A DNA stretch of 36,932 nucleotides, taken from a virus. This document shows positions 16,250 to 23,718 of the stretch, piece by piece (position 1 is the first letter of the stretch; every line of letters begins with the position of its first letter). A program made the translations under genes and the position numbers. The notes below the pieces were generated by a model, which was not told where the DNA came from, ran no database searches, and saw only the letters and a list, made by a program, of their open reading frames with translations. The stretch is taken from positions 1 through 36,932 of the IMG/VR virus record IMGVR_UViG_3300037963_002735; one strand, 5' to 3'.

Positions 16250-17261
16250 CGTCTACTAGTCGTTCCATTTGTCGGTCGCCGTCCCGTCGGCCCATAAACT
16301 TTGGGCCTTCTTCGTACCATTGGCCTAGTCGTGAATCTAGGTCGTTGGTCCATGACACTACGTCGCCTCGTTCAAATCCTGATTCAAACATTGCTCGTGC
16401 GAAACGGTTAAGGAATCCGTGTCGCCCTCTGCCTGCTCCGTGTTGTCTGTAATAGTCCACTGGCCCGTTACGGTACATCATTAACGCCAGTCCTCGTAGG
16501 CGTGAACCATCTATTCGCATAAGTGGTTCTTTGCTGTAGTCTCGGGGTGGTGGGATATCAGGTTCGGGGTCTTGGTATAGCTCTGCTGCTCGTTCTAGAT
16601 CTTCTAGTGGGGTTCGCGCTGCTTCGGCTCCTATTATGAAATCCCAAATGTCGTAGGTTTCCCCTGATTCGGTGTTGACCATTACTTGTCGCCCGTAGGG
16701 TCGTTCTCCTCCGTAGGGGAGGCGAATGTAGTTTCCTGGTGGGCCGTCTAGCCAATCTGATTTAGGATATACAGCGTCGTAGTCTCCTCCTGCGAGTTGC
16801 ATTACTGCTTGTAATGCTTTGCGCATGAGGGTGACGGGTGTCCATTGTTCCGCGAACACCCAGACGTGGTAGCCCTTACTGCGTGATCGTTCTAGCCATG
16901 CTGTAATTTCAAGGGCTTCAAATAATTTGATTGCGTTTTTAGCAATAATTTCTGAGTCGGTGTCGCCTTCGTCTATGTCGATGGCTCCCCACATGCACAT
17001 CCATAAATCCCTTTTCATGTCGGGATATATGGGTCGTGAATCTAAAGGTTCTCCTGATTGTAAGAACCCTGCTGGTCCAGTTTCTTTCTTATAGGGGTCG
17101 TAGACCATCGGATATATTCCGATCATCTCAGAGCCTTCTAGGTGCCTCTCAAACAGTTCTGTTGAGAGTGGGGTCCAGCGGCATCCGCCAGAGTCGGTGC
17201 CGTAGGCATAGGGGAACCCTTGAAAGACGTTACTGAATACGTTTGCTGCTGCGCTATCCAT
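16218..17261 (-). CDS. Archaeo-eukaryotic-type (AEP/TOTE-like) primase (347 aa)
   Basis: The ATG at 17261 is chosen because it lies in an 8-base overlap with the helicase stop; the longer form from 17318 would overlap by 65 bases. AEP landmarks appear in order: AIDIDEGD with metal-binding Asp95 and Asp97; SRSKGYHVWVF with His132 (the sxH motif); and GNYIRLPYG at 176-184, typical of AEP primases of TOTE/phage type. The C-terminal third (after about 250) lacks recognisable motifs and may be the primase C-terminal helical part. It would make primers beside the helicase gene upstream. No polymerase gene is present, so host polymerase is probably used. Confidence 0.85.
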   Translation of the reverse strand: MDSAAANVFSNVFQGFPYAYGTDSGGCRWTPLSTELFERHLEGSEMIGIYPMVYDPYKKETGPAGFLQSGEPLDSRPIYPDMKRDLWMCMWGAIDIDEGDTDSEIIAKNAIKLFEALEITAWLERSRSKGYHVWVFAEQWTPVTLMRKALQAVMQLAGGDYDAVYPKSDWLDGPPGNYIRLPYGGERPYGRQVMVNTESGETYDIWDFIIGAEAARTPLEDLERAAELYQDPEPDIPPPRDYSKEPLMRIDGSRLRGLALMMYRNGPVDYYRQHGAGRGRHGFLNRFARAMFESGFERGDVVSWTNDLDSRLGQWYEEGPKFMGRRDGDRQMERLVDDAQKRATRHV

Positions 17262-18252
17262 CGAACGTGCCTTGTTCCCATGTAACTCCTGGCTCCAGAA
17301 TACGTCCGCTGCTGTCAATGGTGAGGTTTACCTCAGCTTTTTCCCCATCTCCAGCTTTGTTTTTCCACAGGCCAGCGGAAACTTCGTCCTCGTAATGAGC
17401 ACGAGTTTCCTCATCTAGGTTGGTGTCATCCCACCTACGCCATGTTTCAATTAGGAAATGGCTTTCACTTGTGGATGCATACCTGCCTGCTTCAATGCCG
17501 CCAGCTTTGCCACGGTTACCTGTACCTCTGCCAGATTGGTGAATGATTACTCCCACCAATCGCCAGTCAGATACCAGTTGCTTAAACGATTCGATCTTTG
17601 CTTGGACGCTAGCTGCGTCCCCAGCTTCGCCGCCTCGGATTAGTTCTAGGAAATCGTAAACTAAAACTTCTGGTCGTTTGCCTCCCCACAAAGTAGTGGA
17701 TGCAATACGTAACGCTTTGTCTAAATCATCGACACTCATGCCAGTGGATTCAAAGTGGAGGTTCTTTTCGTCCTCCATGATTTGTTCCACCCGTTCCCAT
17801 GCCGTCGCATCCTCTCGGATAAGTCGGTTCAACCATTCTCGTTGATCGAACTCCAACCGAATAGACGAATATCGTCCCCAAAACATTGTTTCTGTTTCGT
17901 CGGGGCTAACCCAGAGTGTGCGATGGTTGCGATTCTTCGCAACCATGTTCATTGCAAGCAACGTTTTACCTGTATGCGATCTACCTATCAGGGTTACTAG
18001 TTGCCCTGGTCTTGCTCCTCCGAGTGTGGCCTCGTCAAAGGCTCGTACTCCGAAGCTCCATTCGTTGCCTGCGCGTAGGTCGTGTCGCATCCGACGTACT
18101 TGTTCCCCCTTGGGGGTGAACAGTCTGCGTAGATCTTGGGCGCTTACACCTTCGATCTCTTGTGGTTCAGCGGCAGGAGGTTCGGGGGCGGACGCAGTTG
18201 CCGCCCCCGTGACGAGATCCCTCGCCTCCTCCAAGCTGATTTCTTTAGGCAT
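17254..18252 (-). CDS. DnaB/RecA-fold replicative helicase (332 aa)
   Basis: Walker A is GRSHTGKT (residues 90-97) and Walker B is VLVYDFLELI (196-205), matching the DnaB-type 'IDYLQL' element. A sensor region VGVIIHQSGRG (233-243) corresponds to the DnaB 'SQL' segment. The first 60 residues are Ala/Pro/Glu-rich and lack the DnaB N-terminal primase-interaction domain, so the protein is a short, helicase-core-only form. The neighbouring primase gene suggests a two-protein priming/unwinding unit. Its ATG lies in an 8-base overlap (ATGCCTAA) with the upstream gene. A non-helicase RecA-like ATPase role is the main alternative. Confidence 0.87.
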   Translation of the reverse strand: MPKEISLEEARDLVTGAATASAPEPPAAEPQEIEGVSAQDLRRLFTPKGEQVRRMRHDLRAGNEWSFGVRAFDEATLGGARPGQLVTLIGRSHTGKTLLAMNMVAKNRNHRTLWVSPDETETMFWGRYSSIRLEFDQREWLNRLIREDATAWERVEQIMEDEKNLHFESTGMSVDDLDKALRIASTTLWGGKRPEVLVYDFLELIRGGEAGDAASVQAKIESFKQLVSDWRLVGVIIHQSGRGTGNRGKAGGIEAGRYASTSESHFLIETWRRWDDTNLDEETRAHYEDEVSAGLWKNKAGDGEKAEVNLTIDSSGRILEPGVTWEQGTFDG

Positions 18253-18961
18253 CTAGGCCGACAAGCCAACCCTGTGGGTCAACTGGTTCGGGTCGTTCAG
18301 GCCATGACCAAGAAGTGTTCTTCTGTAGTCCAGCGAAGTAACCGCTCTTGCTTGCAAGAGGATGGTTGCCGTCGCCTTTACCTACATAGACTTGCCCATC
18401 TTCTCCAATGGACAGTCCCTTCTTAAGTTTGAAATCTCCGAGTCCGCACTTTCCAGTTTTGGTTGTCGGGATATCTTTACCTCGCATTGAGTCTGCCCAA
18501 TAATCCTGAGGAAATTGGCGAATCCCTGTTTGAAACAGTTTACGTATTGCTTGGTTGTCCATGAACGCTGAGTCTTTCGACGCATAAACAATTCCTGCAT
18601 TCTTTTCACTTAGGAATATCTTATGTACTGCATCGTAATCTTCATCGCCTAGATATTGGCTTTGTCCACGGGGCGTAGTTGTCGCCCCTTGGAATGCTTG
18701 GGTTACAGCCGCTACCGCTTCGGTTTCTGTTGCCGCCGCTGGCGCTGCTGCTGGTTGGGGCGCTGCCCCTAATTGTGTTTTAACATCCCCAAGGATGTTC
18801 GCTAACACTGTCGCATTATCCGTCAGTGTTGTGAGAATATCCTCATTGGGATCTGTTGCATTCGCTGATACCTGTGCTGCTGTCAAATCGACAGCACCTT
18901 TGAGTATCGTCTGTGCTTCTATGCTCGCACGCTCGTGCGGCTCCATTGGCTTCCATGCCAT
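18245..18961 (-). CDS. Replication-operon protein of unknown function (238 aa)
   Basis: ATG at 18961 overlaps the exonuclease stop (TAATG). The N-terminal half is Ala/Thr-rich with a flexible PQPAAAPAAATETEA linker (about 85-100). The C-terminal half has conserved-looking basic and aromatic segments (RQFPQDYWADSMRGKD, KCGLGDFKLKKGLSIGEDGQVYVGKG, WSWPERPEPV). A position between a Cas4-like exonuclease and a helicase is where phages often keep a single-strand binding or annealing protein, but no OB-fold signature is certain. Treat as hypothetical. Confidence 0.7.
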   Translation of the reverse strand: MAWKPMEPHERASIEAQTILKGAVDLTAAQVSANATDPNEDILTTLTDNATVLANILGDVKTQLGAAPQPAAAPAAATETEAVAAVTQAFQGATTTPRGQSQYLGDEDYDAVHKIFLSEKNAGIVYASKDSAFMDNQAIRKLFQTGIRQFPQDYWADSMRGKDIPTTKTGKCGLGDFKLKKGLSIGEDGQVYVGKGDGNHPLASKSGYFAGLQKNTSWSWPERPEPVDPQGWLVGLDA

Positions 18962-19761
18962 TACTTTGCGCCTCCTATGATTGCGCCTTTACACCGTGTC
19001 CACGCTGGACACCATTTCTCAGAACACCACCAGCCGTCATCACCGAGAGGATATTTAGTCATCTCGGATTCAACGACGTGGCATAGCCCTAAGACCTTTT
19101 GACGAAGCCAATCTGTATGGCTGTCGTCACGAACTATATCCATGCGACCGACACCCTTCGGGTGCATGATCGCATAAGAGAAATTAGAAATACCTTTAGC
19201 CCAGCAGTACGCCATTGACTGAACATCCCAGCGTTCGTACTGCCACCGATCCCTGCTGTAGTCCCGACTAGGGAACTTCCAGTCCCATAGTCTGTCCTCT
19301 TCAACTAAATCAATGGTGCCAGAAAACTTGACAATCCTATTGTCATCTTCATGGAAAACTAAATTAAAATATTCCTCAACCTCTACAGGTTGCAATTCTG
19401 GCAGCACCTCGGTGCGCCAGTTCTCGATCTTGCGTAGCCCTTCTGTGTATGCGCTCTCACCTGAATAGCTGTTCCATACTTCGATGGTAGGTAGAGCTTC
19501 CTCCCAGTACATCTCGAACGAGTCAATCATGTCCTGTCGGGTCATCTCTCCACCCGTCTTACGGGTGTTGAGTGCATCCTCAGCTACTGCGTGGCAGGCA
19601 GTACCTAGTGTGGCTGCGTCTTTTATTTCTTCGCTTACAAGGTTGAAGATAGTGTTTCGGAACCTTTCTAAACACATATCGGCAGTCTTTATTGTGGACT
19701 GCCTCACCCATGTATGCACCCAGCGACCTTCGCTGTCTTTGTGTAAGGGGTACTCGTTCAT
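18961..19761 (-). CDS. Cas4/RecB-like PD-(D/E)XK exonuclease with putative Fe-S cluster
   Basis: 266 residues. The motifs are in the order expected for the RecB/Cas4 exonuclease group: LGTACHAVAEDAL with His57; FSGTIDLVEEDRLWDWKF with Asp151, Asp160 and Lys162; and QSMAYCWA with Gln181 and Tyr185. Cys30 plus Cys246, Cys251 and Cys257 match the one-plus-three cysteine layout that holds a 4Fe-4S cluster in Cas4 and AddB. It probably resects double-stranded ends for recombination-dependent replication. A promoter/operator cassette lies just upstream, so this gene appears to begin a second leftward transcript. No adjacent CRISPR array is present, so a role in spacer capture is not supported. Confidence 0.88.
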   Translation of the reverse strand: MNEYPLHKDSEGRWVHTWVRQSTIKTADMCLERFRNTIFNLVSEEIKDAATLGTACHAVAEDALNTRKTGGEMTRQDMIDSFEMYWEEALPTIEVWNSYSGESAYTEGLRKIENWRTEVLPELQPVEVEEYFNLVFHEDDNRIVKFSGTIDLVEEDRLWDWKFPSRDYSRDRWQYERWDVQSMAYCWAKGISNFSYAIMHPKGVGRMDIVRDDSHTDWLRQKVLGLCHVVESEMTKYPLGDDGWWCSEKWCPAWTRCKGAIIGGAK

Positions 19762-19795
19762 GTTGTCAGTCTCTCAGTGGGGTAGGACACTGAGT

Positions 19796-19858
19796 GGTAC
19801 TAAGTACCCCCCAACCACCTACCAGAGGTTGGGGGAGACTAAGTAATTACTTAGTATA
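19796..19858 (-). promoter_or_regulatory. Leftward promoter/operator cassette A
   Basis: Reading leftward: TATACT (19858-19853, a good -10 box), overlapping the perfect 18-bp palindrome ACTAAGTAATTACTTAGT (19838-19855), then two bases, a 9-bp hairpin (19808-19835, 10-base loop), two bases and the half-site GTACTAAGT (19797-19805). A second copy with the same layout lies at 26645-26710. No good -35 is seen at 17 bases, which would suit an activator-dependent promoter. It precedes the exonuclease-helicase-primase genes. Confidence 0.65.
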
Positions 19859-19893
19859 GCGGACACCTGTTCTGATTCCACATTACAGTTTCG

Positions 19894-20100
19894 TTACGAC
19901 GCAGGTGTTCGGTGTGTTTCCTTCCACGGTTGGTCCCAGTCGTGCCACCGCTCACAACAGAGCGTGCAACGACAGCCACCTAGTGCGTAGGTAGCTATGA
20001 AACCGTGCCGTGTGAAATCGGATGGTTCCCATTCGATGTATTTCAAATTGCTGTATCTAGCCACGGGTTCTTTCAATTTCTTGTTTAGTAAATGAGTCAT
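19894..20100 (-). CDS. Small Cys-motif protein, actinophage-like (68 aa)
   Basis: ATG at 20100 preferred over a TTG two codons upstream. The C-terminal half reads RHGFIATYALGGCRCTLCCERW. It resembles the 'HGT..GY..GCRC..CR.A' motif of very common small actinobacteriophage proteins thought to bind zinc through the CxCxxC group. Possible DNA- or RNA-binding accessory of the replication block; no experimental function is known to me. No clear Shine-Dalgarno is visible, which leaves the start uncertain. Confidence 0.6.
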   Translation of the reverse strand: MTHLLNKKLKEPVARYSNLKYIEWEPSDFTRHGFIATYALGGCRCTLCCERWHDWDQPWKETHRTPAS

Positions 20101-20131
20101 CTTCAAAGATGACAGGGTTATTTCTACTCAT
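20057..20131 (-). CDS. Very short overlapping ORF (24 aa), doubtful
   Basis: An ATG inside the HNH gene stop (8-base overlap ATGAGTAG, the same style as true junctions in this operon) opens a 24-codon ORF, MSRNNPVIFEDDSFTKQEIE followed by RTRG. It ends 43 bases inside the next gene. It could be a leader peptide that couples translation of the Cys-motif protein, or chance. Confidence 0.25.
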   Translation of the reverse strand: MSRNNPVIFEDDSFTKQEIERTRG

Positions 20132-20798
20132 GGCTTTCTTCTGCCACGCCTCCCTCTCTTCTTTGCTTATTTTTGTTTTTTTCTTTGGCAAGTTCTCGCT
20201 CCAATTTTTTAATTAGGTTTTTCTGGTCACGGACCTTTAATAGCAGCATGGCATATCGTTTCTTCAAATGGCGGACCATAGAAGCATCGCCATTGTTTTC
20301 CATGCCTGTTGCGAGGACTAGATGGTCAGGGTTACAACACGCTGTGTTGTAACAGTCGTGATGAACTTGCAACCCATCAGGGATAGGACCGTTCTTGTAA
20401 ATCCACATCATTCGATGTGTTTGTACGTTGTTCTTTGTGCCACACCTAGCAGCTATGACTTTGGAATTAACTAGCCCGTAGCCTGCACGCAGCTTGGTGC
20501 GTTGCCACTCAAAACATCCGTAAGGAGTGATCTTGATGTATCCATGAACAGGGTTCATGTAATGCTCAACACGTTCTTCAAACGTCATAGGCATCATCGC
20601 ACGTAATGGAATGTCTGTACGTGGCTCACCATATTTAATGAAGTGAGTGTTATGCCCATTGCATAAAGCAAGTAAACCGTCGCGTGAACCTGGCCCTGTC
20701 CAAGGTTTACTAGACCTACGTGTGCCTGTGCATTGTGATCCGTCGGGCATAATTGCCCAACAGCGTTGTTTTCTGTATCTGTTTGATCGTTCGGTCAT
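20124..20798 (-). CDS. HNH endonuclease family protein 1 (224 aa)
   Basis: N-terminal zinc-type cysteines (RCWAIMPDGSQCTG) are followed by YIKITPYGCFEWQRTKLRAGYG and an HNH_3-like core: HRMMWIYKNGPIPDGLQVHHDCYNTACCNPDHL with the catalytic His pair and Asn-Pro-Asp-His end. The C-terminus (about 175-215) is a charged coiled coil. It is paralogous to the next gene upstream, with which it overlaps by four bases (ATGA). It may be a homing-type nuclease or a nickase/nuclease acting on host DNA. It is not inserted inside another gene, so there is no direct sign of homing. Confidence 0.85.
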   Translation of the reverse strand: MTERSNRYRKQRCWAIMPDGSQCTGTRRSSKPWTGPGSRDGLLALCNGHNTHFIKYGEPRTDIPLRAMMPMTFEERVEHYMNPVHGYIKITPYGCFEWQRTKLRAGYGLVNSKVIAARCGTKNNVQTHRMMWIYKNGPIPDGLQVHHDCYNTACCNPDHLVLATGMENNGDASMVRHLKKRYAMLLLKVRDQKNLIKKLERELAKEKNKNKQRREGGVAEESHE

Positions 20799-21742
20799 GC
20801 TGCTTTTCGTTTCAATCGTTTTATTTCAGCTTTAAGTTCAGCAATTTCTTCTCGTAAAGCTTTAACTCTGCACGCTTCTGAATTGTTTTCTATGTACGTA
20901 ATGTTTTCCAAATGGTCAAGGTTTACACACGCTCTTTCCCCACAGATATGGTGTATCTGGTTTCCTTCAGGGATAGTTTCGTTGTTGGCTACTTCCCAGA
21001 CTTTTCGGTGAGCGGCCATCCGAGTCGTTCCTTCACCATTTTTTGCTATGGAAATAGTTCCATAACCCGCCTCTGTTTTAGTGTGTTGCCAAACTAAACA
21101 ACCTTTTTTGTTTGGCTTCACGTACCCATTTTGGGGATCTAAATAGAAAGCAATAGTTTCAGGCCAGTCCAAATTAAACAAAGTAGGCCGCACTTTTGCA
21201 CCTGCTTGAAAAGTTTTACTTGCGTACCATCTTGCTCCGTGCGCAGCACAAACCTCGCCGTATTCGATTGACTTTGGGTCAAACGTCGGAGGGTCTTGCA
21301 GACCTATAAACCCTTTTTCCGTGTGTCGCCCACAGGGGGTTCCTTTGGAATCTATAGGCACCATGCAAGTGGTATTGCGTGGCAAAGATCCAGCCAACGG
21401 AACATGAGCAAACACATCTCCATATTTTTCTAACCGTCTGAAATGATTAGAACAATAATCGTCGGTCTGTGTGCGTTGCCTAAATGAACAGCCTTGAACT
21501 ATGCAGTCTTTATATTTTCGTTCTTTAATCAGTTCGGTTTTGCTACCCATGCAACAACGCCGATCTTGTTGTTTCTTAGCAGCACGGCGAGCGTTCCCAG
21601 GCAACACATACCTTGGTTCCCCACAACGAGCACACTTCACATACCACGGTGTTTGCGAATCTTCGCCGTATGGCTCTAACGGAATGTATTCAAATTCTCG
21701 CATCTCTTTGTCAGCTTCTTCTGATGTTTTTTTAACTGCCAT
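20795..21742 (-). CDS. HNH endonuclease family protein 2 (315 aa)
   Basis: Starts directly after the lysozyme-like gene (stop TAA, then ATG). It has two N-terminal Cys-rich segments (KCARCGEPR..RRCC and CIVQGCSFRQ...CSNH), then TCMVPIDSKGTPCG and CAAHG, then NGYVKPNKKGCLVWQHTKTEAGYG and the HNH core HRKVWEVANNETIPEGNQIHHICGERACVNLDHL. It ends in a short Lys/Glu coiled coil. The order of modules parallels the 224-residue neighbour, with an extra N-terminal zinc region, so the pair probably arose by tandem duplication. Confidence 0.85.
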   Translation of the reverse strand: MAVKKTSEEADKEMREFEYIPLEPYGEDSQTPWYVKCARCGEPRYVLPGNARRAAKKQQDRRCCMGSKTELIKERKYKDCIVQGCSFRQRTQTDDYCSNHFRRLEKYGDVFAHVPLAGSLPRNTTCMVPIDSKGTPCGRHTEKGFIGLQDPPTFDPKSIEYGEVCAAHGARWYASKTFQAGAKVRPTLFNLDWPETIAFYLDPQNGYVKPNKKGCLVWQHTKTEAGYGTISIAKNGEGTTRMAAHRKVWEVANNETIPEGNQIHHICGERACVNLDHLENITYIENNSEACRVKALREEIAELKAEIKRLKRKAA

Positions 21743-22078
21743 TTACCTGTACCTCCCACAGGTCCATAATTGCCACCCTCCACGGGTGTTCTCGTGTATG
21801 TAGTGCGCCATCCATGTTGACTGCACCACTTCGTACCGTTTCGGCCAGTGTTTTTCAAACACATGGCCCCAATAATGTTCGTTTATTTGAAACAACCCAT
21901 GATCTACCCCGTTGTAGGCACGGGGATTGTGTAGTGACTCGCACCACGCAATCCCCAGCGCCCTTACGCAGTCGTCTGCGAAGTATTCGCAAACAACTTC
22001 GGGGATCTCCGCATTCGGTGGCTCATAATTCACCGATGCGAAGTCAAGGATTGACCAAATAGCCAACCAAAGATTCAT
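21743..22078 (-). CDS. Lysozyme/transglycosylase-like protein in the early block (111 aa)
   Basis: The core reads GIAWCESLHNPRAYNGVDHGLFQINEHYW: Glu47 in the 'A.CES..NP.A' context followed by GLFQIN is the hallmark of SLT/lysozyme-like muramidases. At 111 residues it is a minimal domain. The N-terminus (MNLWLAIWSILDFASV) is hydrophobic but short, a possible weak signal or anchor. It lies between replication genes and is read leftward, far from the amidase/holin lysis cassette. It may act at entry, at superinfection or as a second lysin. It overlaps the upstream gene as ATGA. Confidence 0.8.
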   Translation of the reverse strand: MNLWLAIWSILDFASVNYEPPNAEIPEVVCEYFADDCVRALGIAWCESLHNPRAYNGVDHGLFQINEHYWGHVFEKHWPKRYEVVQSTWMAHYIHENTRGGWQLWTCGRYR

Positions 22079-22530
22079 GTTGTTTCAAACCTTTGGTAAT
22101 TACCCTCGATCTCTTGGATCACCCGATCCTCGTGAAGCGCTAGCCCTGCACCACCCGACATAGGGGTAGTCGGACGTTCCGCCCACTCGTCGTACATGAC
22201 CGCCCAGACAAGAGCCATCGCATGAACCGAACGCTTATTCAGTCCCGACATGTTGCCGTTAAATATCTGCTTTTTGCAATGAGTTTTGAAGTCAGAGTAA
22301 TCAATAAGTTCTGCACGATTGGAAACGTAATTCACCCAATCTTGCTGAGGAACTGACACCCTGACAGGGTAATCACGTTCAGGTGTATCCTGAATCTCTT
22401 TGAATGACACACCGACTCTGGCACAGAAACGTCCAAGAGACTTTGGGTCACGACCACGTACAAGCACATGCCCGTCGTTGTCTAGGTCTTTCACGGTTGA
22501 AAAGAAACCGTCGTCTGTAAATGTCCACAT
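22075..22530 (-). CDS. Early protein of unknown function (151 aa)
   Basis: The start is set at 22530 (MWTFTDDGFF) because the hairpinned GGAGG lies just upstream; the longer frame would read through the intergenic hairpin. The protein has an N-terminal 'VKDLDNDGHVLVRGRDPKSLGRFC' segment and a C-terminal helical part (RSVHAMALVWAVMYDEWAE). No domain is recognised. It forms a coupled unit with the lysozyme-like gene that follows. Confidence 0.7.
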   Translation of the reverse strand: MWTFTDDGFFSTVKDLDNDGHVLVRGRDPKSLGRFCARVGVSFKEIQDTPERDYPVRVSVPQQDWVNYVSNRAELIDYSDFKTHCKKQIFNGNMSGLNKRSVHAMALVWAVMYDEWAERPTTPMSGGAGLALHEDRVIQEIEGNYQRFETT

Positions 22531-22534
22531 AAGC

Positions 22535-22548
22535 AACCTCCAATGGTT
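22535..22548 (-). promoter_or_regulatory. SD hairpin of the 151-aa gene
   Basis: On the coding strand AACC, loop ATTGGA, GGTT. The Shine-Dalgarno GGAGG spans the loop and the 3' arm; ATG follows four bases after the stem. Confidence 0.6.
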
Positions 22549-22568
22549 TGTGGGTTTGTTTGCTACTA

Positions 22569-22609
22569 GGTGTATTACACCCTCACTTCGTGAGGGGGTG
22601 TAATACACC
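22569..22609 (-). repeat. Large intergenic hairpin, early-block type
   Basis: Arms GGTGTATTACACCCTCAC and GTGAGGGGGTGTAATACACC pair over 18 bases with two extra G, closed by a TTC loop. There is no U-run after either arm, so it is not a standard terminator. Same design as the hairpins at 24828 and 24428. Confidence 0.75.
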
Positions 22610-22625
22610 AAGAGTTGGGGGGGCA

Positions 22626-22671
22626 GGGAGGCCAGGAGGGAGGTATACCGTTAGGTATCACCTGGCCTCCC
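22626..22671 (-). promoter_or_regulatory. GC-rich 11-bp hairpin after the DUF932-like gene
   Basis: GGGAGGCCAGG (22626-22636) pairs perfectly with CCTGGCCTCCC (22661-22671), with an inner ATACC/GGTAT stem. It lies 17 bases past the stop of the DUF932-like gene. Strong enough to stall or protect RNA, but no U-run follows leftward, so termination is uncertain. Confidence 0.6.
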
Positions 22672-22687
22672 CAGACCTATCCTACCG

Positions 22688-23698
22688 TCACACACCTACT
22701 AGTAGTAGCTCTCGCAGATATTGTTCTGCCGCATCTGCAATAGGTGTTTTACGATCCAAGACTTTCTCAAATCCTTTCTGCTTTGCAGCAGTCGTAGACT
22801 TGAAGCCTTGATTGATTCGATGCTGCTCGGCACCTTGGAATGCGTTGTATGCGAACCATCCATTACCCCAGACACCATTAGTTTCTTTTGACCAAGCGTT
22901 CAGGATCGCAGCACGTTTCGCATCTACAGCGTTCCGAGTTTTAGTGGGAGCGTCCATGTCTGCCTCTGGCAGTAGAGCGTTAAGCATCCGATAGAACGCA
23001 ACATCACTAAGCCCTTTTTCGCTGAGGTTGCGTGCAAAGGTGACAAGATTGTCACTATTCACCTTGCTTGCCTCCAGCAACGCTGACCGTAAGGTCAGTA
23101 GGTCGTCGTGATTCTTAGTTGACTTAACTTGGATCAGTCCTTTGGACAGATCCAACATGTTCAAGCAACTAACACGGTGACCAACAGCGTTGATCGTTGT
23201 CTTAGCTTGTCCGTTTAAGGACGAGCTAGTGATTATCACAGGTAAAATATTGTCACCATCCATAACTTCAATCGGATCTCCGATTTGTTGGGTGATAGCG
23301 ATACGCTCCCCACGACCAAACACAGTGATGTCTGTGCAACTATCAGGGAACATAGTTTCCATAGTTTCAAAGACGTGCTTGTATCCGTCACGTTGTGGGT
23401 ATCGACCAGAATGTAACCCAAGATCCGTAGAATCTTCTACTTCACCTAAGTCCAGCGGATTAACGCCGTCCACACGAAGAACATACAAGTTCTTAGGGTG
23501 ACCTTTCTTGTTACCTTTTTCGTAAACAGGGGTCTTAAGCTCACCTGTCATGGGGCATACATATCGTGATGCCACATATTCGACAGGGAAATCAGCATTT
23601 ACCTCTGATGCAACGTCAAGGACGTTGCGTCCATGTTCGTTTACCTCTTTGGTCAACCAGTCGTGACCTTCGTGGTAGATAACGGTTTCTAATGTCAT
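22688..23698 (-). CDS. DUF932-like phage/plasmid protein (336 aa)
   Basis: The ATG at 23698 is chosen because a hairpinned GGAGG lies just upstream; the longer GTG form adds low-quality sequence. The overall plan fits the DUF932 group: an N-terminal EVNADFPVEYVASRYVCPMTGEL region, a middle rich in beta strands (RIAITQQIGDPIEVMDGDNILPVIITSSSLNG), then 'HRVSCLNML' and a C-terminal ETNGVWGNGWFAYNAFQGAEQHR like the family's 'NT.W...NA.TEY..H'. DUF932 proteins are abundant in phages and plasmids; their role is not established. An early-expressed location is usual for them. Confidence 0.75.
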   Translation of the reverse strand: MTLETVIYHEGHDWLTKEVNEHGRNVLDVASEVNADFPVEYVASRYVCPMTGELKTPVYEKGNKKGHPKNLYVLRVDGVNPLDLGEVEDSTDLGLHSGRYPQRDGYKHVFETMETMFPDSCTDITVFGRGERIAITQQIGDPIEVMDGDNILPVIITSSSLNGQAKTTINAVGHRVSCLNMLDLSKGLIQVKSTKNHDDLLTLRSALLEASKVNSDNLVTFARNLSEKGLSDVAFYRMLNALLPEADMDAPTKTRNAVDAKRAAILNAWSKETNGVWGNGWFAYNAFQGAEQHRINQGFKSTTAAKQKGFEKVLDRKTPIADAAEQYLRELLLVGV

Positions 23699-23704
23699 GT
23701 AAAC

Positions 23705-23718
23705 ACACCTCCAAGTGT
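23705..23718 (-). promoter_or_regulatory. SD hairpin of the DUF932-like gene
   Basis: On the coding strand ACAC, loop TTGGAG, GTGT; GGAGG spans the loop and arm. ATG follows six bases after the stem. Confidence 0.55.
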
